A stretch of DNA of 64,000 bases from Cyathus striatus. Taxonomy: Eukaryota; Basidiomycota; Agaricomycetes; Agaricales; Nidulariaceae. The notes under the pieces are model-generated. The model worked only from the letters and a program-made list of their open reading frames with translations. It made no database searches and was not told where the DNA came from. The stretch is taken from assembly GCA_025738555.1 (NCBI GenBank), contig JAOVFP010000007.1, positions 868,001 to 932,000 on the forward strand, written 5' to 3'. A program made the translations under genes and the position numbers. Below, one piece after another: positions 35,562 to 47,199 of the stretch; within the stretch, counting starts at the first letter, position 1, and each line of letters opens with the position of its first letter.

Positions 35562-38038
35562 TCAAATACTGTTGAAAGTATTTGAACCATAACACCAAAA
35601 AATTATCCTTTTAAAAAAAACCTTACAATTGTTTGGATTTCCCCTTGTCCTTCTTATGGGACCTTTTAGACTTTTCCTTTCCCTCTTTGTCATCCTTACT
35701 CTTTCCTTTGTTCCCCTTGTCTTCCCTCTGCTTTCCCTTTCCTTTATTCTTTTTACAACTTCCTCCTCACTTTCAGGATCCTCTTCAGACTCTATCTCTC
35801 TCCTTCCAGCCTCATTTTCAACAGCATCTCTTCTTCCTTCCAAAATACTTAATAAATTATTAAAGTTTGCTTTTTTTGATTTCCAGACCTTATTGGTGTC
35901 AACACCTTCCTCCCTTTTCATCCATGATGTCATTTCAGGAGAATAATGAAGCAGTGGAAAGACTCTTTTTGCATATGAATAATATGTGGATGGGGCTATA
36001 AGAAGACTTATAATTTGCTTCTTGTCAATGGTAGATTTCGATGCTGCCTCAATTGTGCTTAGATCTGGTTTGTGATTATTCCAGATGTTCTCAATGAGCA
36101 CGTATTTCTCATATGTTGCCTGAATATCTTGCTCTTTACTTGATTTTTTAAGTAAATGCTCAGAAATATTAAAATGAGAAATCATCATTGCATTGGCAAT
36201 GTCCTCCTTTGACTCTGAAGGGCCTGAAGATTTGGACACCATGGGTCCAGTACTCTCACTGTTCTGCTCAATATTAGCGCCATCCTTATAAAAGTTGAGT
36301 TTATAATATATTACTAAATAAAATTGAACTTACAGCTAAAACATCAATAAAATATTTGTTCTGATCATTCAATCTCCAATTTGCACTAAGAGGCTTTTGC
36401 TTTTGACTTATATTCAAGTACTTTCCTTTCAAACTCCAATAACCATTTTCACGAATTGAAATTCGGACATTCCACTCTATTTATTCTGTTAGAGTGGTAC
36501 TGAAAATAAATTAAAAAACTTACTAGCAACTGGTGAGTATATATTGCCTAAGGTTTCAAGGACATCATGAAAATCTGATGATGGTTGTTGATCCGTAATA
36601 ACATAATCAGGATCAGTTGTATCAGATTTAAAGAACAGTCTGATATCTCCCTTAGTATTTGGAGCTGTAATGAAAGGATCTGTAAAAAGTTACTAAATAA
36701 ATAGATAGTTATTAGTATTAATTAACATACCCTCCTCTTCATCACCATAGTTATATGTGTTACCTGCAGCTCGTCCTCGTGAAAACCCTCCCACTGTATG
36801 TGATGCACCTTGAAGGTAGTCTGTGGATATCTCACTTGCAGTAGATGTTGCAGAACTATGTGAGATAGAACGTCGAGACACCTTGCTTGTGGACCTTGTA
36901 TCACTTGACTTAGCCTTAGGACTGGAAGGAGCACATTCACACTTGAGAACAGGCTTTGCTTTCTTTGGGGTGATATCAACATCCATAGCTGCATCTGCTG
37001 CATCTGCTTCATCTCCACTTTCAGAGCTTTCTGATTCAGATGATTCATTATCATTTTCTTTCTCAACAACATCCATTACCACATCATCCCCATCCCCACC
37101 CCCAGAGCTTTCTGATTCAGATGATTTATTGTTGTTTTCTTTCTCTGAGGAGCTCTCAATGTGCTCAATATATTTCTCAGATTTATTACTACTCAATGCC
37201 ATGTCTTGAAGTTGAGATCCTAAAGGTTGGAGTGCTTCCTCCTCAGCAGAATCATTGGTCTGTTTCATAGATCTTACAACACTCTGAAATTCAAGAGATA
37301 AGAGTGTTTCCTCTTCATTTAATGTATCCCCACCCCTGAGGCAAAAACATCAGTCTGCTTGCTAGACCCTGCAGCCATCTGAGATCTCAGAGGAGATTCC
37401 TCTTCATTAAAAGATTCCTCACTCCATGAGACAGAAGTAGTGGTCTTCTCAATGGACCTTGTACTCGCAGAAGCAACAGCAATTTTGGCCTGCTTAACAG
37501 ATTCCAGATCTGTCTGAGATCCTAGAGGCATGAGTGTTTCCTCCTCATTTAGTGTGTCCTTAGTTCCTGAGAAAGAAGTTTGAGCCTGCTTGATAGACCC
37601 TGTACTTGTCATGGTATGAGGAGGGGGAGCTATAGAAATATTCTCCTCTGCTAGTACTTTTTCAGCCCTGTAAAAATGTTAGATTCTTAAATAATAGTTA
37701 TAAATATTAAAATACGGGGTCAAATTTCTAGGAGTATTGGCACTCTGATCTTCTTCCAATCTCTGGATTGATGTTTTCCTTTGTATGAATTTAATTGGAT
37801 GTCTCAGTGCAAGAATATAGTGAAATACATACTTTGAGCCTTTCTTCCTCTTTTCCTTAGCTGCCTTAGCACCTTTACCTTTAGCCTTTGACACTCCTGC
37901 AGCACCTCCAGTCTCCTGATTAGCTTCTTCCTGTGCTACCTCAGCAACTTTAGTGTCAGATCTCAGTGATCTGCTACTATTATCTGTACTTGCAGAGGCA
38001 GCAGCAGCAGTATTTGATGATTTTCTTGTAGTTACCAT
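35562..38038 (-). pseudogene. Companion gene of the KDZ element (acidic, Ser-rich; one frameshift)
   Basis: ATG at 38036-38038 (MVTTRKSSN). Introns 37668-37832, 36680-36730, 36477-36523 and 36285-36333 have GT-AG ends and keep the frame. The product has a Lys/Ala-rich start (KAKGKGAKAAKEKRKKG), about four degenerate copies of an NEEETL..LGSQ motif, a long Ser/Asp/Glu-rich acidic part, a conserved-looking segment (DPFITAPNTKGDIRLFFKSD; WNVRISIRENGYWSLKGKY) and a highly charged C-terminus. A one-base change in the G-run near 37325 shifts the frame between the third motif copy and the rest. The function is unknown. Placement beside the transposase suggests an accessory protein. Confidence 0.55.
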
Positions 38039-38639
38039 GTTGAAATATATCAAAAATCAGTAGTAAAGTGCTCAGAAACAAGTGAACTATAGGGTTGAGA
38101 GTGGAAGGGAAGAAAGAACCTTCAGGTTCACAATGCTGTATATTTGACATTTCAGCAGCTGCTGTTATTGGCTGTCTAAAATAAATAATCTGGCACATGT
38201 CCGCTTTTATATCTAAAAATAAATAGCGGCCTTTTGGGGCCTTTGTGTTTGGTGCAGCGGCAGCAGCTATAGCTGGTCACATGATGACTTGAGTGAGAAC
38301 GATCAGTATTGCTTACAGAAATAGATAACGGTATCGATTGTAATAATAAAATAGTTAAGGGATCGCTTCCACAATTAGAACGGCCAGTATCGCTTACAAA
38401 AATAAATGATGGTATCGATTGTAATAACAAAGTAGTTAGTTAAGGGATCGCTTCTGCAATTAGAATGGGGGGGGGGTAAGGGAAAGCGACAACAGACATT
38501 GATGTAAAGTTTTAAATCACTCCACAAATATCTCTGCTATTTTATTCTCAAACTCATGCTTGCTGGTTAACATTAATTGTTATTTGTATAGTGGATAGTA
38601 CATTGTAAGTACACTAATAGTAACTAATTATAAGTGGGA

Positions 38640-40540
38640 GGCTGGGGCTATCAGACGATGAGCATCCCTCTCTATGCTTTCCCCCTTCTATGCTATACCC
38701 CCTCTACGCTATACCCCCTCTACGCTATACCCCCTCTACGCTATCCCCCTCTACACTATCCCCCTCTATGTTGTCTCCATCTCCCCTCTCTACGCTATCC
38801 CTCCTCTACTATCCCCTCTCTCTACGCTGTCCCATCCCCCCTCCTCCCTTCTACGCCATCCCCCCTCTATGCGATCCCCTTCTACATTATCCCCCCTGTA
38901 TACTATCTCTCCTTGTACACCATCATTTGTTGTGCCGTTCGGATGGCGATGCGGTGGTGCGAGGTGGTAGGTGGTAGGTGCGGGGTGGTAGCCAAGGTGG
39001 TGCGGTGCGAGATGGTGGAGGTGGTACAGTGCGAGGTGGTGGAGGTGGTGGATGTGGTGGTATGTTCCGAGGTGGTAGCGGTGGTGGTAGTACGGTGCGA
39101 GGCAGTGGGGTGGAGGTAAGGTGCGAGGTGGTGGTACAGTGGTGGTGCGTTCCAAGGTGATGGTGGTGCAGTGTGAGGTGGTGGTGGGTTCGAGACGGCG
39201 GAAGCAGGAGGCACAGTGCAGCGAGGAGTAGGTGGTGGTGGAGACGGCGAGTGAGGTGGTGGTGATGGTGGGAGATGGCGGGGTCAGAGGTGAGGTGGTG
39301 GGAGAGGATGAGTGCCCCCGCTTGCCCTCATCACTTGAGAGACAAGGGTGAGGGCGCGAGAGAGGGAGATGAGGAGAGGAGACAAGGCACTCGCCCTCGT
39401 CATATGCAAGGTGAGGGCGAGGGGAGACGCATTGCAGTGCTTGACGCCGCGCCCGTCGACTTGCTAGAGTGAGGGGGGTGGCAGAGGCGTGTGCCACGCC
39501 ATGCCACTGGCGAGACGTGAGGGAGGATGGGGAGGGCGGGAGTGGAGAGAACGCAAGAGGCGGCACTCATTTGGGCTTGACCTAGTTGCGCATAGCATTG
39601 CGTAAAGGGGAGGGTGGCCACGCCACGTCGCTGGCGATACGAGATGGAGACGGCATTGCGGTACTGGATGCCACGCTCGTCACTTGCTAGACAAGAGGAG
39701 ACATGGGGGGGAGCCAGGAGATGGATGAGGGCAGGGGAGAGGCTGGGGCCGTTGACATATCGTCAATGTCGACGACTGGTGAGGAGGGTGGAAGGGGTGA
39801 TGTAGGCCGTTGGGCCATTTGGACCTCGAACGAGCAGGCGTATAGCGACATCAGCCGCTGAGATACCAAAGCGCCAAGGGGAGGTGACATGGAGAGCAGG
39901 CTCGCACTGTTGCTGTTGTCGTTGGTGGGGAAGTTGGACGGGGACGGGGACGCTGTGAGATGGCAACAGCATAATGATAACGAGGATGGGAAGGGTACAT
40001 ACGTTTTATAAGAAAAACAGTGCACAGAAGGGCTGCGGTGAAGAGGACTAGCCAACGACGATGAGGGAGGGGGAGAGAAAACAGCGTGACGTGCCGACGA
40101 CGACGAGAGGGGAAGGGCCCATACCAACGACGACGAGAGGAGGGTGACTGCGTGATGTGGCGACGAAGATGAGAGAGGGAGATGGCCTGGAGAGGAGATG
40201 GCATGACATGTGGGAGGAGGTTGAGGCTGTAGGCCATTACGCGGAGAGACTGGTGTAGAGAGGGAATGTCGTCGATGAGAGGGGGCTAGGGATGCTAGCA
40301 TGGAAATGGAGAGGGTGCGAAGAACATGAGGAGGGCAAGGGGAAAACGCAAACGTTAGTAGCAGAACGAGAGGCAGGAAAACGAGACTTACCACTCCAAA
40401 TTTGAAAAGAGGGAGGGAGATGAGGGCAGGAGGGAGAAGAAGAGGGCGGAAGGGAGAGCGTTATCGTCAACGACATTGACAATGTGGATGCGCTGGCAGT
40501 GACAGTGGTGACGACATGTGATGCGTCATCAAGGATGGGC
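38640..40540. repeat. CpG-rich low-complexity block inside the KDZ element
   Basis: CCCCCTCTACGCTATA units repeat at 38690-38900, GAGGTGGTGGTGGT-type units at 38950-39260, then G/A-rich imperfect tandem sequence to 40500. Long open frames on the minus strand follow from the composition (Ser/Pro/His-rich) and are not accepted as genes. Parts (CTCGTCACTTGCTAGACAAG, near 39680) resemble, inverted, CTTGTCTTGCAAGTGACAAG near 48520. Bases 38039-38640 hold no gene; a run of G lies at 38466. Confidence 0.7.
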
Positions 40541-40564
40541 TATAGTGAGTAATAATCATTGCCT

Positions 40565-40665
40565 TCACAAGGTCTTGTGGCTTACTGGTAATTGTCATTG
40601 GTGTTAACTGCCTAGGTCTTAAGTTCAATTCTCGTTGGGGACCAAAGTATCTCAGTGAATATTGT
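40565..40665 (+). other. tRNA-like segment (possible SINE head)
   Basis: GGTCTTGTGGCTTACTGGTA resembles an A-box region and AGTTCAATTCTCG a B box, spaced as in a tRNA, with GGTC..GACC as partial acceptor pairing. It is too degenerate for a functional tRNA. Confidence 0.35.
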
Positions 40666-40734
40666 AAATTATTTATTTTTACTTAATTAAAGTAAGAGAC
40701 ACTAAAGGAATTAATGTATGCAGTCCATCTGTAT

Positions 40735-41033
40735 TCCAGCTGAAGTTCAGCCCGGAGTCCAGGTGAATTCCAGTGATTTCCTGAATTCCACCTGGACTTG
40801 ACTTCTCAAGTCCAGTGGACTTCAAGTGGAATCCAGGAATTTGCCTGGACTACTGGACTTCAGCTGGACTCCACCTGGACTCCACCTGAACTCAACATGC
40901 TCTGTACATATATAAAATAGCATGTCTGAGTCCAGGTGGACTACAGGTAGAGTCCAGTGGAGTCTAGGTTGAGTCCAGGTGGACTTCAGGTGGAATACTA
41001 GACTCCAGGTGGACTCCACCTGATTTCATGGGG
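40735..41033 (-). repeat. Right subterminal array of the KDZ element (inverted)
   Basis: AGTCCAGGTGGACT and CACCTGGACT words recur, for example near 40925 and 40973-41020. They are in the opposite sense to the left array, as expected of paired subterminal binding sites. Confidence 0.75.
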
Positions 41034-41048
41034 CAGTGTAATGACCTC

Positions 41049-41056
41049 CCTTTGTG
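41049..41056. repeat. Right 8-bp target duplication of the KDZ element
   Basis: CCTTTGTG, identical to 30256-30263. From here to the NLR2 promoter (41508) no gene is supported. Confidence 0.75.
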
Positions 41057-41507
41057 TGTCATCAAACTAATCAATTCTTTGATTGCATACCACTTATTTC
41101 TATGGTCAACATGAGATGTAGAACACTGATACCCAACTTGTACCTTCTCTGAAATATTGTAATCATGCTATTTTTGTTTGTTCTTGAGATTTCAATTCAT
41201 TTTCTGATAAAAATCAATCTTTGATTGTTGTCACTCATACTGGAGAAATAACTGCTGTTTGCAATCATGAGTATTTTTTAACAGCAGGTAAGAATTGTTT
41301 GCCTAGTTGATATTCATCTGCATATTCCTGAAGAAGAACAATGCAGTAAATGCTGACATCTTATCTGCCACATATCCTTCTCTATGCTCTGCATTGATAT
41401 TACATTTTTATCTGATCATTTTGGGAATGATGAGCAGAATGTTACAGAATGGTTGATGCTTGATGACTCCATCAGTTCAACTCAGGAACATTGATTAGTG
41501 CATGCTA

Positions 41508-41517
41508 CATAAATATG
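41508..41517 (+). promoter_or_regulatory. TATA-like promoter of NLR2
   Basis: CATAAATATG lies about 90 nt before the ATG. It is followed by CCTCCTTCCTTCCCCC and GAACACCTCACAC, resembling the leader of NLR1 in order and spacing. Confidence 0.45.
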
Positions 41518-41601
41518 CAAGTTGCTGATGCCCTCCTTCCTTCCCCCTTGCCTTCTTGAACACCTCACACAAGCTCAAACTTATATTCTAGCACAACTAC
41601 A

Positions 41602-44600
41602 ATGACTAAACACCCACTGAATGCTCAATTATTCCCAAATGCACATAATGTCAATGTGGTGGGCAGTCATCAGAATGCTGTTGGTCGTGATCAAATTAAT
41701 TTTTACAATATGAAAAATGATGAAATCTCTGAAAAACTCAAGTTATTGAAGCCTGCTGACCATAACTTGCATTGTCCACCACCCTGTATGGAAGGAACCA
41801 GAATTACCATTCTGAATGATATTTACAAGTGGCTCAATGATTTTGGTATGTTCAAATGTGTGGATCTATTACAAAAATCACTAATTAAAATTAAAATTAT
41901 AGATGAGTCCACTCCAAATATTATGTGGATTACTGGTAGTCCTGGCTCAGGAAAATCTGCAATAGCTTCTACTCTGGTTGATGCTCTCAACTCAAAGGAA
42001 TGGAAGAGGCTGGGTGGCCATCATTTCTTTAAGAGAGATGAAAGTGATTTAAGCGATGCTGCTGTAGTTTGGAGAACAATGGCTGCAGATTTAGCATCTA
42101 AATCAAAGTATTCATTTGTAAAAGTGAAGATAGCAGAACACCTTGATAATAGCTTCCAGCTTGGGAGAGTTGAATGGCAATTCAAACATCTAATTGCTGA
42201 CCCACTGAATACCTGCCATGAACAATTGAAAAAAGATCCACCTGCATTTGTTATTGATGCACTAGATGAATGCAAATCATCTGAACTGCTAATATCTTTG
42301 AAAAAGACTTTGAAAGATTGGACTGGACTTCCTAAACACTATAAGCTGATCTTGACTGGAAGACCTGGTTCTCTACCAGGTGCAATTCAGAATGAAAACT
42401 TTTGCAAGATTATTAAATTGGAAACTGATTCTAAAATTGACTCAGAGATAAATCTTGATATATTGTTCTTTCTGAAACAAAGCTTTCAAAATTATGAAAA
42501 TGAATTACAGCTTGATTCAATAGATGAGAAGTTGCACAAAATGTCTGATAGAGCTGGTGGATTATTTATCTGGGCATCTACTGCAGTTAAGTACATCACC
42601 ATGTCTCCAGAGCAAGATGATCAGCTTTCGCCAACTGAAAAGCTTCAACAAACTCTATCTAAACAGATAGGCAATGGAGCTGACATTCTATATCACCAAA
42701 TACTTCAAACTTCTTTTGGAAAATGGACAGAAGATAGAAAGGAAATAGTTAGACAGGTATTAGGAACAGTACTATTGGCAAAGTCTCTGTTGAGAAAAGA
42801 GGATATTACACACTTCCTTAATGTTCATGACAATGATGATATTGCAAAAGAAGTGTCAAGAATAATACATCATCTTCTACCTGTTATTTCAATGAAAGAA
42901 AACAATATAGCATTCCATCATTCATCATTTGTTGAATTTTTAATAAATGGATTAAATGATGGATCATTTAAAATAAATGAAAACAAACATGTACCAAGAA
43001 TGACCAAAAATATTTTTAAAATTCTCCATAGTAAGCTAGAATTTAATATATGCAAGATTACTTCATCATATGTAGCAAAAGAGAACATTGAAAACTTATC
43101 ACATATAATTAACCAGCACATACCCACACACCTTCAATACTGCTGCAAATACTGGAATGTGCATTATATTGATATGGTTGAGAATGAAGAATTTAATCAT
43201 CTTTCCATAATAAAAGAATTAAATATATTCTTATATTGCAAGTTTTTATACTGGTTAGAGGTCATGAGCCTCTTGAATGAGATACAGACTGCACAAGAGA
43301 TGATGAAAAGATTAGCATCTTGTACAGAGGTATATCACAAACAATTTAAATGGAATGAAATGCTAAATTTTGCTTAGATAAACTCAAATCAACTCAATTT
43401 CATTGAAGATGGTATTAATCTTGTTGCAAATTTTTACATTCCCATAATAGCAGGGATACCACACATTTATATATCAGTATTATCATTTGCACCTGAAAAC
43501 TCTGTGATCACAAAACACTTCTCAGCTTTCTTTCAAAATATACTTTCAGTAAGAAAAGGCAAAGACAGAGTATGGAATTCAACAATGTATACAGTACACT
43601 ACACAGATTTTTCTGTGGCTGGTGTTGCATATTCTTCTAATGGAAAAGATATTGTGTTTGGATCAAGTGATGGGACTGTCAGACTGTGGAATATAGAGAG
43701 TGGAAAAATCATTTCCAGACCATTTGAAGGACATAGTGATTATGTCACATCAGTGGCATTTTCTCCTGATGGAACACAAATTGTGTCAGGCTCATATGAT
43801 AAAACAGTTAGATTGTGGAGTGTGGAGAGTGGAAAGGCCATTGCTGGACCATTTGAAGGCCACAGTCACTATGTGAAATCAGTGGCATTTTCTCCTGATG
43901 GAACAAAAGTGGTGTCAGGTTCAGGTGATAAAACTGTCAGAGTGTGGAATGTGGAGAGTGGGGAAACCAGTGCTGGACCATTTGAAGGCCACAGTAATTG
44001 GGTGACATCAGTGGCATTTTCTCCTGATGGAACACATGTGGTGTCTGGCTCATGTGATAAAACTATCAGAGTGTGGAATGTGGAGAGTGGAAAGACCATT
44101 TTTGGACCATTTGAAGGCCACAGTGATTGGGTGACATCAGTAGCATTTTCTCTTAATGGAGCACATGTGGTATCTGGGTCAGTGGATAGAACTATCAGAG
44201 TGTGGAATGTAGTAAATGGAAAAACAATTGCTGGACCATTTGAAGGCCACAGTGATTATGTGAGATCAGTAGTATTTTCTCCTGAAGGAACACATGTGGT
44301 CTCTGGCTCACATGATAAAACTGTCAGAGCGTGGAATGTGGAGAGTGGAAAAACCATAGCTGAACCATTTGAAGGTCATAGTGATTGGGTGAGATCAGTG
44401 GCATTTTCTCCTGATGGAACACATGTGGTGTCTGGATCACGTGATCACACTGTCAGAGTGTGGAATGTGGATAGTGGAAAAACTATTGCTAAACAATTTG
44501 AAGGCCACAGCCATTGTATGACATTTGAAGAAAGATCTATGAGCATGTGGAATGTGGAAAGTGAAAAAATCATGTCTAAAGCATTTGAAGGCCACAGTGA

Positions 44601-46125
44601 TTTTGTCACATCAGTGGTATTTTCTCCTGATGGAACACAAGTGGTGTCTGGCTCAGTGGATAAATCTATTAGAGTGTGGAATGTGGAGAGTGGAAAAACC
44701 ATTGCTGGACCATTTGAAGGCCACAGTGATCATGTGACATCAGTGGCATTGTCTCCTGATGGAACACAAGTAGTGTCTGGATCATGTGATAACACAATCA
44801 GAGTGTGGAAAGTGGAAAGTGGACAAACTATTGCTGAACCATTTAAAGGCCACAGTCATTGGGTGACATCAGTGGCATTTTCCCCTGATGGAACACAAGT
44901 TGTATCTGGTTCAGTGGATAAATCTATTAGAGTGTGGAATGTAGTAAATGGAAAAACTATTGCTGGACCATTTGATGGCCACAGTCATTATGTGAGATCA
45001 GTGGCATTTTCTCCTGATGGAACCCAAGTGGTGTCAGGTTCACAAGATAAAACTGTCAGAGTGTGGAATGTGGAGAGTGGAAAAATCAATGCTAAAATAT
45101 TTGAAGGCCACACTGATTGGGTGAGATCAGTGGCATTTTCTCCTGATGGGACACAAGTGGTATCTGGGTCACATGATAAAACTGTCAGAGTGTGGAATGT
45201 AGGGAGTGGAAATATAACTACTGAACCATTTGTAGGCCACAGTTGCTGTGTGACATCTGTTGCATTTTCACCTAATGGAACACAAGTGGTATCTGGATCT
45301 GATGATAAAACCATTAGGGTATGGAATGTGAAGAGTGGAATAACAATTGCTGGACCATTTGAAGGCCACAGTCATTTGGTACGATCGGTAGCATTTTCTC
45401 CTGATGGAATGCAAGTAGTGTCTGGCTCACATGATACAACTGTGAGAGTGTGGAATGTGGAGATTGGAAAGACTATTTCTGAACAATTTAAAGGCCACAG
45501 TCTTGAAGTGACATTAGGATCATTGTCTCTTGATGGAACAGAAGTGATATCTAGCTCCCATGATAATATATTGCATGTGTGGAATAATCACTTCTTCAAA
45601 CTTAGTTCACTTGGAGGCACACCAATATTTTCATCTTGTCATTCAGATGGGTGGGTAAAAGATAGCATTAAGAATAAACTATTTTGGGTCCCTTCTCATT
45701 CTAGAAAACACTTGTGCAGTCTTGAAACAGTTCAAATATTGCCAAATTACAATATGTGTCAAGTTGATTTACAAACTTTTGTTTATGGATCTGACTGGGC
45801 TCAATGTAGAACTGGATCTCCAAAACTTCCAGAATATCTTGATCTTCCAATTGGTAATTTTCCAGGAAGTTCTTATATTTTCAGAGAAGGTAATGAATCA
45901 ATAGCCACTGGATCTATTGAAAGGGTTGAAGAGCATGAACACTCTGAAAATAGTGGCAATCTTTATTGGTCTATTGGTACCAAAGCAAAAGAAATTTCAG
46001 ATAGTTATTCTTTATTGCCAGAGAATGAAAAAGAAAAATACTTTAATATTTTTTTCATTTGTCACATTACTATTGTGCTGGTTGTTTCATTTTTCATTCA
46101 TATTGTAATACAACATTTTGACTAG
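41602..46125 (+). CDS. NACHT-WD40 NLR protein with C-terminal hydrophobic helix (NLR2), three exons
   Basis: Exons are 41602-41845, 41903-43329 and 43378-46125. The introns 41846-41902 (57 nt) and 43330-43377 (48 nt) are at the same positions and phases as in NLR1, and the joined frame encodes 1472 residues. The first intron is a multiple of three without a stop, so an unspliced reading also stays open, but homology supports splicing. Order: stub with QNAVGRDQINFYN; NACHT with Walker A GSPGSGKS and Walker B FVIDALDE; linker; 16 WD40 units, the eighth shortened (near 44510-44560, HCMTFEERSMSMWN); tail with DGW, LFWVP and DWAQC; and a 22-residue hydrophobic segment (about 1447-1468) ending four residues from the C-terminus. 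The last feature suggests a tail anchor. The blades have diverged from one another, unlike NLR1. Likely role: intracellular nonself sensing by family analogy. Confidence 0.9.
46045..46110 (+). other. Predicted C-terminal membrane helix of NLR2
   Basis: The codons for FFICHITIVLVVSFFIHIVI give a run of about 22 mostly apolar residues, followed by QHFD and the stop. The equivalent in NLR1 lies behind its stop codon (6469-6600). The topology is inferred from hydrophobicity only. Confidence 0.6.
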
Positions 46126-46259
46126 ATACTTAAAATTATGTTTCAACTTTGTACTTCCATGTAAAACTTTACATTGATATATATTCATTGTTTTCTTGGA
46201 ATTCTGTGATTGTGTTGTGTGCAAGCCACAGATGTATGCCATTAAGATTGGAGGGATGA

Positions 46260-46286
46260 AAACTGACACCATACATGGTGTCAGTT
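46260..46286. terminator. Perfect hairpin 3' of NLR2
   Basis: AACTGACACCAT and ATGGTGTCAGTT form a 12-bp perfect stem with a 2-nt loop at 46261-46286, about 135 nt past the NLR2 stop. It could influence 3'-end formation or be a cruciform-prone remnant; no function is proven. Confidence 0.4.
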
Positions 46287-46479
46287 CCATGTTTACACCA
46301 ATCTTAGCTACACCATAGAAAAGTTCCCACCATACTTAATAATTCTTAATTATACTTAAAATAAAAGTGAATAATTCCTAATATAAAATGTGCAAGTAAA
46401 TAAATGAGCTGTAAATAATGAGAAACAGTATTGCCTCCTGAAAATTTTTGAATACAACAACACTTCCTTGCTTTCATCA

Positions 46480-47190
46480 CCTACCACACTAACTATATCA
46501 TCAAAATCTCTAGCCATGCTATCACAAGCTCACTCTACATGCAATAACATCAATCTGGGTTTGGGCTCTGCTGATGCAATCACATGTGTGAAGCATGAGT
46601 GTGAGCCAATTGATTTCACACATCATTTCAAGGTTGAAGCTACTGATGCTGTCATTGACCTCTGTGGTTCCCCCCCCCAGCTGTTATGGTTCAAACACAA
46701 ATCATTCAAGAAGATGGTCATGAAGTTGTCAAAATAGAGGACTTGGATTCTGAGGCAGAAGATGAACTCAGTGATGAAGAAGGTGAGTGAGCTCATTAAT
46801 TCATTTCTAACTAGGTACTAATACAGTGAATCAGTAGATCCTATGAATATTGACTTGCCATGTTCAATTGTTCCAGTCACTTGGCTGGACCATAATGTTC
46901 AGACTACTGGTTTTGAAGTGGGCAAGATTCACAGTATTCATCTTACACAGCACTTCCTACTTCATCAAAAACCCAACTACATATTTATGGACAACTGGAT
47001 AACTATTTACATGCTACAATTCTTCTTTTTCCTTGCACTGAAAAAGATAAGTACATAAAAGGTAAAACAATTCAGAGAGAGCTTACATGAGGTAATGGAT
47101 ATTATACCAATTAATGACCTGACAACTCCTGTACCTTTTGTCAGTATAAATGTAGAAATGGACAGTCTTTACAAACAAAAGTAAGTACTT
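46480..47190 (+). pseudogene. Relic of an unrecognised protein gene
   Basis: Coding-like pieces: VKHECEPIDFTHHFKVEATDAVIDL (46590-46665, split frame), VQTQIIQEDGHEVVKIEDL with an acidic continuation to a GTGAGT donor near 46784, then WLDHNVQTTGFEVGKIHSIHL and NYIFMDNWITIYML (46875-47030) and MDIIPINDLTTPVPFVSIN. The pieces are in different frames and interrupted. The order and composition look like one gene with introns that has decayed. I do not recognise the family. Confidence 0.4.
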
Positions 47191-47199
47191 AATGGCTTG

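Larger units (their letters stand above)
30264..41048. mobile_element. KDZ-type DNA transposon, 10.8 kb, with TIRs, 8-bp TSD and inverted subterminal arrays
   Basis: The left end CAGTATATTGCACTGCCCC and the inverted right end (GAGGTCATTACACTGCCCC) share TT(G/A)CACTGCCCCATGA(G/A)ATCAGGTGGA. The flanks carry a perfect 8-bp repeat, CCTTTGTG. Inside the left end lies a 1.2-kb array of ACCTGGACT/ACTCTACCTG units. Inside the right end the same motif is inverted (AGTCCAGGT). It carries, on the minus strand, a KDZ-type transposase with CxC5- and CxC6-like parts and an acidic companion gene. Later additions include the 31470-32549 insertion and probably the low-complexity block at 38640-40540. The transposase is interrupted by two stops, so the element is not autonomous as read. 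Confidence 0.8.

Noticed and set aside
38790..39566. 258-codon Thr/His/Pro-rich minus-strand frame
   Set aside because: It arises from GGTGGT-type tandem repeats on the opposite strand and does not resemble a protein family.
39687..40394. 235-codon open frame on the minus strand
   Set aside because: Composition-driven Ser/Pro/Leu sequence from a G/A-rich low-complexity block. Overlapping frames on both strands are equally open and there is no splice or domain signal.
41846..41902. Reading NLR2 exon 1 through into exon 2 without splicing (57 nt in frame)
   Set aside because: The segment has a GTATGT donor and TTATAG acceptor. NLR1 has an intron of 53 nt at the same place that cannot be read through in frame, so splicing is the consistent model.
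43330..43377. NLR2 (and NLR1) as two separate genes, NACHT and WD40, because of an intervening stop
   Set aside because: Both paralogs have a 48-nt segment with a GTATAT donor, GCTAAA branch-like site and TAG acceptor at this point. Removing it joins the frames at phase 0.
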